A stretch of DNA of 16,279 bases from Isotricha intestinalis (GCA_023807065.1 JAJJLU010000854.1:1-16279); one strand, 5' to 3'; positions 1 to 9,040 are shown, numbered from the stretch's first letter. The notes: generated from the letters alone by a model not told the origin. A program made the numbers and translations.

Positions 1-16
1 CAATCCCCAATCCCCA
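1..16. repeat. Two tandem CCCCAAT-type units at the window edge, possible telomeric repeat
   Basis: The first 16 bases read as just over two copies of a 7-base unit (CCCCAAT on the plus strand, ATTGGGG on the minus strand). The C-rich strand runs 5' to 3' inward from the left edge, the orientation expected of a left chromosome end. CCCC runs are otherwise essentially absent from this A/T-dominated window. Only two units are visible, so this may be the innermost edge of a telomere or chance. The unit resembles, but is not identical to, the known TTGGGG telomere type of ciliates, and differs from the TTAGGG usual in fungi. Confidence 0.35.
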
Positions 17-505
17 TGCTTAGTTATTTTCTTTATTAATTAAAAATTAAATCTAAAAATAATTATAAGAATTATGAGAAATAATAAAAATATATTTAAT
101 TTTAAAAATCATAAATCATTGTAACTTTAATTTTAATGAAAATAATTATACTATTTAATTATAAAATATACATTATTCTTTTAACTTATTCTTCTAATTT
201 TTAATTCCATAATTTAATTATCTATTTTTGTGTGTTTTATTAATTCATTTTTTATAATAATTTCAAAGTCTCAAATTTTAAATAATAATTTTTTATCATT
301 AAATTCACTTATTTCAATGAATTTTATTGTATTCTTATATTAAATTAAAAAATATTATTATAATCAATATCATAATATAATTAATGTACTTCCATAAATT
401 TTATATGAGAAGCACCAGGATATTGAAATAGGAATTATATATTTTTTTCTTTTATTAAATCATCTTAATAATTTTCTTTTAATTAATATTAATAGAATAT
501 TTTAC
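17..505. other. AT-rich spacer without recognisable gene
   Basis: This stretch is almost entirely A/T with dense stop codons on both strands. I see no reading frame, RNA gene or clear repeat in it. If the edge repeat is telomeric, this would be subtelomeric spacer. Confidence 0.5.
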
Positions 506-1545
506 TAATCCTCATTATTTAATTCCTCCATCAATATCTTTACTACATAAAATAAAAACATAAAAATAATTATTATCATTTTTCCATAACTAACTTCTTA
601 AATTCATTTAGAATGTAGGAAATTTAAAAAAATAATAAAAGGATTAATATTGCTCCAAGTAAGAATTTTAAATTTATTCTTTTTTTTCAGTAGCATTAAA
701 CAAACATTTCCTTTTAAATAAATATAGTCATACAGTTATTATGAACTTTAATTGAAAAATACTAAATAAGTTTTGATTAGAATCATCAATATTTTGAAGA
801 ATTTCCAATGAACTATGAAATAAATCATCTCTTAAAAAAATAAATTTTCTTGATTGTCTTTCATTTACAAATAAAAGTATGTTTCATCTGAATATAATGC
901 TTGAAATGTTAAATATTCTAAAATGTCATGAGAGATGATAATCGGTTCTTCAAACATTAACTCTTATTAACATGCTCTTTTTTAAAATCTGAACTCTAAC
1001 AGTTTTTAAGTATGATTTTGGGAAGGTGGAATGGAAGAGTAATATCATCTATTCTATCTGTTGTTTTTGTTGACACTGAATATCATGCGTCCACCCTAAA
1101 ATTCGTTCTCTTCTTATACATTTTTTTTGATGCTCAATATCCTATTTTTAATTAATTTTATTTAAATATTTTTATATTTTTTTTGATTATCGAAATTAAA
1201 TGAAAAAAAATTCATCTTTTTAACATAAGATTTTAAAAGAAAAAAGGATGTTATGGGAAATGTTATTGAGTAAGGAGGATTTCCAAGCATAATCAAAAAA
1301 AGAAAAATAGAAAAAAGTGAAAAAATGGATAACAAATGGAAATTAGGTAATCTAAAAGTTTTTATTTCTCTCAAAAAAAGAATAAGCTATAAATTTTTTC
1401 TTAATAGATGTTAAATAATATCTCAATGAAGGTGCATTTTATATTATTGTTAATAATAAATTTTATAAAATCAAGGAAATATATTTTGTGCTTTTTCATA
1501 TTTATATAATTTTTGATTTTATTAATAAAAGAGATATTACATTAT
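506..1545 (-). pseudogene. Probable decayed protein gene, family not recognised
   Basis: Reading the minus strand from about 1545 down to 506 gives a chain of protein-like segments in changing frames, separated by stops and shifts. The clearest are: an open stretch at about 1404-1545; an open frame 1162-1374 beginning MREIKTFRLP; a segment near 1055-1141 containing GWTHDIQCQQ; one ending at 996 containing DDITLPFHLP; 865-963 containing FEEPIIISHDILEYL; and a frame from 883 to 578 of about 102 codons broken by only two stops (TGA at 728-730, TAA at 623-625) containing FIFLRDDLFHSSLEILQ. A last segment ending with a TAG near 506 reads KILMEELNNED. Neighbouring spacers are much richer in stops, and 780-1110 is visibly richer in G and C. 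I infer one gene of roughly 340 codons that has decayed. Tiny introns are an alternative, but the in-frame stops argue against it. I do not recognise the family. Confidence 0.42.
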
Positions 1546-1898
1546 ATAAATAATAGCAAAAAAGCTTAAAAAAAATATCAAATAGTTCAATTCAAAATAA
1601 TAAATATCAATATTAGAAAATTAGTTTATATATTCAAAGATAAGGATTTGAAATGATTTTAATTGTAAAAGCATTTGAAATAAAGAAGGAAGAAGATATA
1701 GTAAGATTAACAATTTATTTTTTTCGATGTTTTCTAGGTTGTGATGGAATTTTACTAATTTAATTATTATTCTAAATTAAAAGCTTTATTTCATAAACAT
1801 AATTAATTAATTTTCTTGAAAAATAAAAATTTTTTTCAATAATTCCCTATACAAAAAAATAAACAAAATTCCTTGAAAAAAATAAAAATTTTAAATAA
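1546..1898. promoter_or_regulatory. Upstream region and A-rich leader of the kinase gene
   Basis: No gene is visible here. The last ~50 bases before the ATG at 1899 are rich in A runs and end in a short AAATAA before the ATG, like the leaders of the other genes in the window. I see no defined TATA box that could be told apart from the A/T background. Confidence 0.35.
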
Positions 1899-4169
1899 AT
1901 GGGTCAAACATCAGAAAAAGTAGTTTTTAAAACAGTTCATTATGTAGATGGAGAAAAATATGAAGGAGAAATTAAAAACAATAAACGTTCAGGATATGGA
2001 ATAAATTATTATCCAAATGGAAATAAATATGAAGGATGGTGGGAAAATGATTTAAAACATGGAACAGGGACATTTTTTTTCAATGATGGATCTTTATATG
2101 TTGGTCAATGGGTAAATAATAAAAAAAATGGAATAGGAACAATATATTATAAATCTGGAGATAAATATTATGGTAATTTTATTCAAGGAGAAAAAAATGG
2201 AAAAGGACTTTTTATTTCTAAAGATAATAATAGATTTATTGGAAATTTTAAAAATAATAAAAAAGATGGTAAAGGAATTATGTATTATAATAAGAATAAA
2301 AAGTTATCAAAAGAAATATGGGATAAAGGAATTTTAATTTCGAGTAAAATTATTTCCTTAAATATAAATAATGAAAAAGCTGAAAATACTATGAAAAGTA
2401 TTTATAATAAAAATTATTTAGGTTTAGGTTTTTTCATTGAAAATTTAACTAATAATAAAATTAGTGATGAAAGTGAAAATAAAAAATTAACTTTAAATAT
2501 TGCAAAATATTTTAAAGCTAGAATACCTAATAATTATTTTGATGCTATGAATATAATAATTTTAACTAGTGATTTACTTTATAATAATAGTAAAATTTAT
2601 GAATGGAATGAAAAAAATATTATTACTTGGATGAATAGATTAGGTATAGAAAAAAATAAATATAAAAATATTATTATCAAAAATAATATTAATGGTGTTA
2701 AATTTTTAAAATTTTCAATGAAGGAATTAAAAGAATATAATATTAATGATATAAAAGATGCAAAAATAATATTAAAATCAATTGATTTTTTAAGAATTTT
2801 TATAAGATTACATACGAGTTATTCAGAAAAATATGAATTTTATACAAATATGAATAATTTTTCAATAAAAGAATCTTCAATTAATTTACCGAAGGTAAAA
2901 ATAAAAAAACATTCCACACATCATTCTTCAGTTCATATATTAGAAGATGTTTTAGATAATAATAATACAATTGTAGAAAGAAATATAAGAAGAACTTTAA
3001 CAAATGTAAATGGATTAAATAATTTAGATAATTTAAAAAATGAAAATAATAATAATTTAAGTACAGTTTATACTTCATATAATAATAATATTAATAATAT
3101 AAGCAAAACATACACAATAAATTCGAATTATCAAAATTATAATAAAATAATAGAAAATGTAGATTCAACAATAACAAAAATATCTTTAACTAAAGTTTTA
3201 CTTCATTCATTAAATTTTTGTGGATTTAACTTTTATATTCCTTTTTCAGAATTAAAATTTATAAAAAAAATAGGTGAAGGTGGATTTGGAGAAGTATATT
3301 TAGGAATTTGGAACAAGAAAAAAGTAGCAATAAAAAAATTTTATTTTAAAAATAAACAAAAGGATCCTTTTCATTTAAAAAAAAATTCAAAAGAATTTCA
3401 AAATAAAATACCAAATAACTTGAATTTAAAATCAATATTATTAAAATTTATAAAAGAAATAGACATAATATCGAATTTACGACATCCAAACATAGTTTTA
3501 TTTATGGGAGCATCAATATCAAATAATAATTGTTATTTAATAACAGAATTTATTGACAATGGAAATTTATTTGATTTACTTCATAAAAAAAATGAAAATG
3601 TAAATTACAATAGATTAGATATAAAATTTACAACAAATATAGCATTTGAAATAGCATTAGCAATAAAATATTTACATAATAGAAATATAACTCATTGTGA
3701 TTTAAAATCATCAAATATATTATTAGATAAAAATTACCATGTTAAAATAACAGATTTTGGTTTGAGTAAAATAATAAATATATTATATGAAAATGAAGGA
3801 GAAACAAAAGGAAAATTTGGAACAATTCATTGGATGCCTCCTGAAATAATGAAAAGTTTAAAATATGAAGAAAAAAGTGATGTTTTTTCTTATGGTATGA
3901 TATTATATGAAATTATTTCTGGGAAAATTCCCTATTTTGGTATTTTACCTAATCAAATTATTGCTTTGGTTTCTGGATGTAGAAAAATTATTCAAGTTCC
4001 TGATAATAGTTTTAATGTTTTTTTAAATAAATTGGTAAAGAAATGCTTGATGTATAATGTTGAAGATAGACCGAGTTTTAAAGATATAATTTCTTATTTA
4101 GAAGAAGTCAAGGAAATTTTGAAAAAGAAAAATTATATTCAGGAAGATATTGAAAATTATGTTAATTAA
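1899..4169 (+). CDS. MORN-repeat / SAM-domain / TKL-like protein kinase
   Basis: This is a 756-residue predicted serine/threonine or TKL-type kinase with three modules. Residues ~17-150 hold five MORN repeats (YEGEIKNNKRSGYG, YEGWWENDLKHGTG, YVGQWVNNKKNGIG and two more), a fold that often binds membranes or acts as a scaffold. Residues ~236-302 form a SAM-like helical domain (starts WNEKNIITWMNRLG), a protein-interaction module. An Asn-rich linker follows. The kinase spans ~453-740: glycine loop GEGGFGEV from residue 459, VAIKK with lysine 479, catalytic HCDLKSSN from residue 599, DFG from 619, PPE in the activation segment, and DVFSYG. Lysine, catalytic Asp and DFG are intact, so it is probably active. 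The usual HRD is HCD, making it a non-RD kinase. KSSN after the HxD and the overall look fit the TKL group. The start is the first ATG and sits just before the MORN array. It is convergent with the golgin. The substrate is unknown. Confidence 0.9.
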   Translation: MGQTSEKVVFKTVHYVDGEKYEGEIKNNKRSGYGINYYPNGNKYEGWWENDLKHGTGTFFFNDGSLYVGQWVNNKKNGIGTIYYKSGDKYYGNFIQGEKNGKGLFISKDNNRFIGNFKNNKKDGKGIMYYNKNKKLSKEIWDKGILISSKIISLNINNEKAENTMKSIYNKNYLGLGFFIENLTNNKISDESENKKLTLNIAKYFKARIPNNYFDAMNIIILTSDLLYNNSKIYEWNEKNIITWMNRLGIEKNKYKNIIIKNNINGVKFLKFSMKELKEYNINDIKDAKIILKSIDFLRIFIRLHTSYSEKYEFYTNMNNFSIKESSINLPKVKIKKHSTHHSSVHILEDVLDNNNTIVERNIRRTLTNVNGLNNLDNLKNENNNNLSTVYTSYNNNINNISKTYTINSNYQNYNKIIENVDSTITKISLTKVLLHSLNFCGFNFYIPFSELKFIKKIGEGGFGEVYLGIWNKKKVAIKKFYFKNKQKDPFHLKKNSKEFQNKIPNNLNLKSILLKFIKEIDIISNLRHPNIVLFMGASISNNNCYLITEFIDNGNLFDLLHKKNENVNYNRLDIKFTTNIAFEIALAIKYLHNRNITHCDLKSSNILLDKNYHVKITDFGLSKIINILYENEGETKGKFGTIHWMPPEIMKSLKYEEKSDVFSYGMILYEIISGKIPYFGILPNQIIALVSGCRKIIQVPDNSFNVFLNKLVKKCLMYNVEDRPSFKDIISYLEEVKEILKKKNYIQEDIENYVN

Positions 4170-4964
4170 ATATTGATTTATTTATTTTTATTTTTTTATA
4201 TATTTTAGAGTATTGTTACTTTTTTTTATTGGAAGTTATTATTAGTTATTTTTAAATTTAAAAAAATTTTTTATCTTTCTTATTTTTCAGAATATTGTAA
4301 AAAAATTGTGGTAATTTTTTGATTTTCTATATTTTGAAATCAAAAACAATAATTAAATTAACAATTCTTTCTTTATTTTATATATTCAATTTTTTAATGA
4401 ATTTATTTTCATCTTAAAGTTATGAATTCAAGAAAAATGGAATATAAAGAAATATATTAGAGAATATCTAAAATAATCACAACTTTCTGTCATACAATTA
4501 GGTGAAAAACAGAAAAATAGATTTAGAAAAGAAAGAAAAGATTATTAAACAACCTTTAAAACTTTATTATTAAATTTAGTTTTATTAAACTCTTTTTTTT
4601 ATTTTAATCCTAATTATATTTGATTAATTTAAAAATTAAATCAATAATTAATATTTATTATAAATGTTCAAAATTTATATTTGAGGATATAACTTTGTAA
4701 TTACAAGTAAATTTTAAATTTTTTTACATTTTTCTTTTAAATAAAAAATTAAAATCATTTAAATTTAATCGAATGGTGTTTCTTATATAATTTTGAGATA
4801 TATTTATTAAAGAATATAATAAATATATTTAAAATTTTTTAGAAATTCTTATTTTACAAAATTCTAATTTAAAAACTGTATTTATTAGAATACTTTTATA
4901 AATAAATAAAAAAAATGAAACAAAAATATATAAATATCTAATGATAATATATAAATAAAAAAAA
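4170..4964. other. Convergent spacer, no gene seen
   Basis: This is the 3' region shared by two converging genes, the kinase (+) and the golgin (-). It is almost pure A/T with frequent stops in all frames. T-rich tracts follow the kinase stop. Several AATAAA-like strings occur, but in such A/T-rich DNA they cannot be told from chance. I see no RNA gene or repeat. Confidence 0.5.
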
Positions 4965-6194
4965 TTACTTTCCACTAAAATAAGATAATATTGATTTACT
5001 TTTATTATTATCTTTATTTTTTTTAACTTGATTAATTTCACTTTCATTAAATTGTAGACTAGTAAAAATAACAGGCATCAAACCTTCTTGAATACTTTCA
5101 TCATTAGTAGTTAGAAAAGAAATCATAATATTTTTTAAATAATTTAAATTAACACCTTTATTAATTTGTTTATTTAACATTTCAATAGTTAAATCTTTTT
5201 GTTTAGAAATATTATATTTTTCTTGTTCTAACATAGTGATTTTTTGACTTAAACTTTTTAAATTAATTTTATTTTGTTCTATAGTTTTAAACATTTGATT
5301 TTTTTCTTCTTGTTGACTTAAAATTAATTGATCTATTGTTGTTTGATATTTTGATTTTTGACTTTGATTTTCAACTTCAAATTTAATTATTTGAAAAGCT
5401 GTATCCAGATAACTATATAATATATTTTTCATAAATAAAATTAATTCATTACACCAAATTAAAATTTTTTCATCTTGATTATTTTTATCATTATTAACAT
5501 TTAAATTATTTATTGAATTTTTTATTTTATTGTAAATCTCTTTATTAACTTCTTCATCAGATAAATCAACATCAAAAATATTTTTTAAATTAATAAATAT
5601 ATCATTTGAGTTTTGAATAAAGTTTTGAATAATAATTTCAAATTTTTGTTTATCTTCTTGAAATTGTTTAGTTAAATCTCCAGTTTTACTTTTTAAATCT
5701 TTAACTTTATTTTCATTTTCTTCATTTTCTTTCGTCATTCTTTTTAATTTATCTTCATATTGATTTATTATTTGAGTTAAATAATCATCTTTACTTTTAA
5801 TATCATTTAAATAATCATAAGTTCTTATTTTTTTATTATTATTTATTTCTTCAATAAAACTTTTAGCTAATAAATTTTCATTAATGAAATATTTTTTTTC
5901 TTCATTTTTAAATAAGTAAAATCTCTCATTTTCATGTTTAAATATTAATAATATTTCTGCTATTTTACCATTCTCACCCTCATATTGACTTAGTTTTTCT
6001 TTTAATTTTTTATTTTCTTCATCGTAATATATATTTAATTTTTTACTTTTTTGAAGAAGAGTTTTATAATAATTTGCTTGTTCAGATGGAGACATATCTT
6101 TTACTTTTTTTGTTTGTTTTTTTAATTCTTCTTTTTGATTTTGAGATTCTTCTTTTTGAACATTTTTATTATCTATTGTTTTCATTTCTTCCAT
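4965..6194 (-). CDS. GRIP-domain golgin (trans-Golgi coiled-coil tether)
   Basis: This 409-residue, mostly helical and charged protein ends with a GRIP domain at about residues 346-391. The signature is LNYLKNIMISFL near residue 350, followed by LMPVIFTSLQFNESE. Known GRIP domains share the tyrosine (here Tyr352) and the PVI...LQF motif, and bind Arl1-GTP on trans-Golgi membranes. The rest is predicted coiled coil (about residues 38-75, 155-185 and 283-342), with a helical middle section around 190-280 that is less regular. There is no membrane segment or signal peptide, as expected for a peripheral tether. It is shorter than the long animal golgins and closer in size to compact GCC1 or yeast IMH1-like forms. 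The first ATG is used, preceded by an A-rich leader. It is divergent from kinesin-2, sharing a 374-base spacer. The N-terminal part is not informative enough to choose an orthologue. Confidence 0.85.
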   Translation of the reverse strand: MEEMKTIDNKNVQKEESQNQKEELKKQTKKVKDMSPSEQANYYKTLLQKSKKLNIYYDEENKKLKEKLSQYEGENGKIAEILLIFKHENERFYLFKNEEKKYFINENLLAKSFIEEINNNKKIRTYDYLNDIKSKDDYLTQIINQYEDKLKRMTKENEENENKVKDLKSKTGDLTKQFQEDKQKFEIIIQNFIQNSNDIFINLKNIFDVDLSDEEVNKEIYNKIKNSINNLNVNNDKNNQDEKILIWCNELILFMKNILYSYLDTAFQIIKFEVENQSQKSKYQTTIDQLILSQQEEKNQMFKTIEQNKINLKSLSQKITMLEQEKYNISKQKDLTIEMLNKQINKGVNLNYLKNIMISFLTTNDESIQEGLMPVIFTSLQFNESEINQVKKNKDNNKSKSILSYFSGK

Positions 6195-6568
6195 TTTTGG
6201 AACAAATATTTTTTAAAATATTCTTTTTTTTTATCATTTTTTTTAAATATATTTTTATTTTTTATTCAGTCAATAAAACGTTTTTTAATAATTTTTTTTA
6301 TTGAACATAAAAAAGTAATTAATAAATTATAAAAAAATAAAAAAAAATTCAAAGTTCAAAAAAAAACAAATCCAAAAAAGGATAATAACAAAAAAATAAC
6401 CTTATCGAAAACCTTTAACTTAAACTATCAAAAAATAAAAGCCATTCCTCAAAAACCATTTCTAAAATATTTTATAAATAAAAAACTAATAAAAATTCCA
6501 CAATAAAAAATAAAAAAAAAATAAAAAATAAATAATCATTGATAATAAAATAAAAACCCTTAAAAAAC
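6195..6568. promoter_or_regulatory. Divergent intergenic promoter region between golgin and kinesin-2
   Basis: This spacer separates the start codons of two head-to-head genes, so it must carry both promoters and both 5' leaders. Composition is skewed: T-rich on the plus strand next to the golgin (A-rich in its own sense) and A-rich with scattered C next to the kinesin. The switch lies near 6305-6335. The kinesin side (about 6350-6568) has more C than other spacers in the window. No specific binding site can be named. Confidence 0.6.
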
Positions 6569-9040
6569 ATGAAACCCAAAGCTAAATCAGAAAGTGTAAA
6601 AGTTGCAATCCGTGTACGTCCAATGAACAAACGTGAAAAAGAAGAAAAATCAGTTATATGTGTGGAAGTGGATCAGACAAACAATACAGTTTCAGTAACA
6701 TCTCCCAAAGTAGACACGAAGACATTCCAGTTTGACTACGTGTACCCAATGGACTCGACTCAACGTCAAGTATATGATGAAGTGGCTTTCCCAATAGTCG
6801 ACTCAATTTTTCAGGGTTATAACGGAACAGTCTTTGCATATGGTCAGACTGGTTGTGGTAAGACCTATACAATGATGGGTGTCGTCTCAGACCCAGAACT
6901 TCGTGGTGTCATCCCAAACGCCTTCGCACACATCTTCGGTTTCATTCAAAGTGAAGGCTCACAAAAACGTTTTTTAGTAAGATGCTCCTTTGTAGAAATC
7001 TATAATGAAGAGGTAAGAGATTTATTAGGTAAAAATAATGATAAAGCACTTGAAGTTAGAGAAGATCCTAAAAAAGGGACTTTTGTAAGAGATTTATGTT
7101 ATGTTAGTTTAGCTAATACTGATGATATTGCTAAGTGTCTTGACAGAGGAAATAAAAATAGACATGTAGGAGCTACAAGTATGAATGACCAATCCAGTAG
7201 ATCACATTCACTTTTTACTGTGTATGTAGAGATTGAGGAAGGAGAAGGGAATAATAAAAAAATAAGAAGCGGAAAATTAAATTTAGTAGATTTAGCAGGG
7301 AGTGAAAGAGTAGGTAAAACTAATGCAACAGGGAAGACATTCGATGAAGGGAAGAAAATAAATTTAAGTTTAACAGCATTAGGTTCAGTTATTGATGCAT
7401 TATCTTCAAATAGGAAACATATTCCATATAAGGATTCTAAATTAACGAGATTATTATCTGATTCTCTCGGTGGAAACACAAAAACTGTTATGTTTGCTAA
7501 TGTCAGTCCTGCTTCTTTTAATTATGATGAAACTGTAGGAACTTTAAGATATGCTTCCAGAGCCAAGTTAATTAAGAATGCTCCTAAAGTTAATGAAGAT
7601 CCTAAGGATGCTTTATTAAGACAATATGAAGAAGAAATCAAAGCTTTGAAAGCACAATTAGCTGGAAATGGGAATTTTAATAATGGAATTGCAGTTAATA
7701 ATAATGAGAATAATAATAATGATAATAATAATAATATTAATGAGAATAATAATGAAAAGAATAATGATAGTGATGATGAAGAAAAGAAAATGCTTTTAGA
7801 AAAAATTGCAATGTTAGAAAAAGGAATGATTAAAGAAGGAAGTAAAGTTATTATTCAGAAGGAAATTGTTGGAGAAAGCGAAGAAGAGAAAAAAGAAAGA
7901 TTGAAAAGAGAAGAAGAACAAAAACAGAAATTTAAAGAATATCGAGAACAACAAATTAAAAATCAACAAGAAATGGAAAAAAAATATGCTATGTTGGAGG
8001 AAGAGAAAAAAAAAGAAGAAGAAGAATTACAAAATAATGTGAAAAAATTACAAGAAAGAATAAAATTATTAAATAATGAAATAGAAGATTTAAAATACGA
8101 TAATGAAAAAGATAGAATAGATTTTTTAGAAAATATAAGAGGAATAAATAAAGATAATATGTTGTATAGAGAAATAATAAGATATTTATTAACAGATAAT
8201 GAGTTAAAGAAAATAATAGATATGAGTAGATATAATGAAGAAATAGAGAAATGGAAAGTCCATCCTTTTGCAATAGAAGAAAAAAAATTATCTTTACCTA
8301 ATGTAAAGCCAAGTCAAGTTCCAACATTTATTGATGGAAATATAAAAAAGAGAAGAATAATATTTAGTAATTATGGTGATGAAACTGATAATAAAGTAAT
8401 AGATGATAATAATAAAAATAAAAAAGAAGAAGAAGAAGATAATGAAATATATGATAATAATTATTTTTCAAATGAAGATGAAAAAGAAATAGTTCCAATA
8501 AGAGAATTTCCAAAAAAAAAATTACATTTAAAAATAAAAGACACGAATAATAATTCAAATTCAAAAAATATATTAGGTAAAAAATTTAGAGTAACAAAGG
8601 AAAAATTCCATATAACAAGTCGTCCAATAATGGAAAATGATCCAAATGGATTTTTTGATGAGAATAATATAAACGAAAGAAGTATAAATGTAACAAATCA
8701 TAATACTACAAATATAAATATGATATTAATGTCACAGAAAGAAAGAGAAAAATTTGAAAATTTAACTTCTTTAAATTTAGGAACTTCATTATCAATAAAA
8801 AATAAGAATACTATTTCAAATAAAGGAAAAGTAATTTTAAATCCTATTAAAGGAGGATATAAATCTTCAGAAAGTGCAAGAAGACCAAATTTAGGAGTGT
8901 CGTTTAAGGCTACTCTTAAAGGAAATGATAATAATAATAATAATAATATTAATAATAAGAATATTAATGTTTTGAAATTAAGTAAAATTGATGAAGGGGA
9001 AAGTGGAAGATTATATGGAAATGATGATGACTATGAATAG
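6569..9040 (+). CDS. Kinesin-2 family motor (KIF3-like, anterograde IFT)
   Basis: This 823-residue protein has an N-terminal motor domain (about residues 9-345). The P-loop GQTGCGKT starts at residue 92, switch I SSRSH is at 209-213, and switch II DLAGSE starts at 241. The neck after the motor reads KVNEDPKDALLRQYEEEI, close to the kinesin-2 (KIF3A/KIF3B) neck, which supports assignment to the plus-end-directed motor of intraflagellar transport. An Asn-rich linker (about 374-400) precedes a charged coiled coil (about 400-530) for dimerisation. The tail is low-complexity, acidic and Asn-rich. Kinesin-2 normally works as a heterodimer with a KAP subunit; neither partner is seen here. The first ATG is right, with KVAIRVRP just after it. 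Oddity: the first ~134 codons use a different codon set from the rest (see findings). Downstream lies the coiled-coil orphan on the same strand. Confidence 0.93.
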   Translation: MKPKAKSESVKVAIRVRPMNKREKEEKSVICVEVDQTNNTVSVTSPKVDTKTFQFDYVYPMDSTQRQVYDEVAFPIVDSIFQGYNGTVFAYGQTGCGKTYTMMGVVSDPELRGVIPNAFAHIFGFIQSEGSQKRFLVRCSFVEIYNEEVRDLLGKNNDKALEVREDPKKGTFVRDLCYVSLANTDDIAKCLDRGNKNRHVGATSMNDQSSRSHSLFTVYVEIEEGEGNNKKIRSGKLNLVDLAGSERVGKTNATGKTFDEGKKINLSLTALGSVIDALSSNRKHIPYKDSKLTRLLSDSLGGNTKTVMFANVSPASFNYDETVGTLRYASRAKLIKNAPKVNEDPKDALLRQYEEEIKALKAQLAGNGNFNNGIAVNNNENNNNDNNNNINENNNEKNNDSDDEEKKMLLEKIAMLEKGMIKEGSKVIIQKEIVGESEEEKKERLKREEEQKQKFKEYREQQIKNQQEMEKKYAMLEEEKKKEEEELQNNVKKLQERIKLLNNEIEDLKYDNEKDRIDFLENIRGINKDNMLYREIIRYLLTDNELKKIIDMSRYNEEIEKWKVHPFAIEEKKLSLPNVKPSQVPTFIDGNIKKRRIIFSNYGDETDNKVIDDNNKNKKEEEEDNEIYDNNYFSNEDEKEIVPIREFPKKKLHLKIKDTNNNSNSKNILGKKFRVTKEKFHITSRPIMENDPNGFFDENNINERSINVTNHNTTNINMILMSQKEREKFENLTSLNLGTSLSIKNKNTISNKGKVILNPIKGGYKSSESARRPNLGVSFKATLKGNDNNNNNNINNKNINVLKLSKIDEGESGRLYGNDDDYE
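7682..7775 (+). repeat. AAT/GAT triplet tract encoding an Asn/Asp/Glu-rich linker
   Basis: Imperfect AAT, GAT and GAG triplets inside the kinesin gene encode an Asn-rich linker just after the neck. It is in frame and would behave as a microsatellite prone to triplet length change. A second, shorter AAT tract lies near 8927-8965 in the tail. Confidence 0.75.
8927..8965 (+). repeat. AAT triplet tract encoding poly-Asn in the kinesin tail
   Basis: A run of mostly AAT codons gives about a dozen Asn/Ile residues near the kinesin C terminus. It lies in frame in low-complexity sequence outside any recognised domain. Confidence 0.7.

Noticed and set aside
1899..1922. N-myristoylation of the kinase (MGQTSEKV)
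   Set aside because: The glycine is present, but the position that should be small or Ser/Thr is Glu in the usual consensus, so the site is not convincing.
4829..5047. Small minus-strand open frame overlapping the 3' end of the golgin gene
   Set aside because: It overlaps the end of the GRIP domain in another frame and is A/T-driven low-complexity sequence.
6654..7479. Minus-strand open frames of 72 and 126 residues opposite the kinesin motor
   Set aside because: They overlap a strongly conserved motor domain on the other strand and have no independent signature.
7989..8564. Leu/Tyr-rich minus-strand frames opposite the kinesin coiled coil and tail
   Set aside because: They are reverse translations of Asn/Lys/Glu-rich codons, giving Leu/Phe/Tyr strings; they are not membrane proteins.
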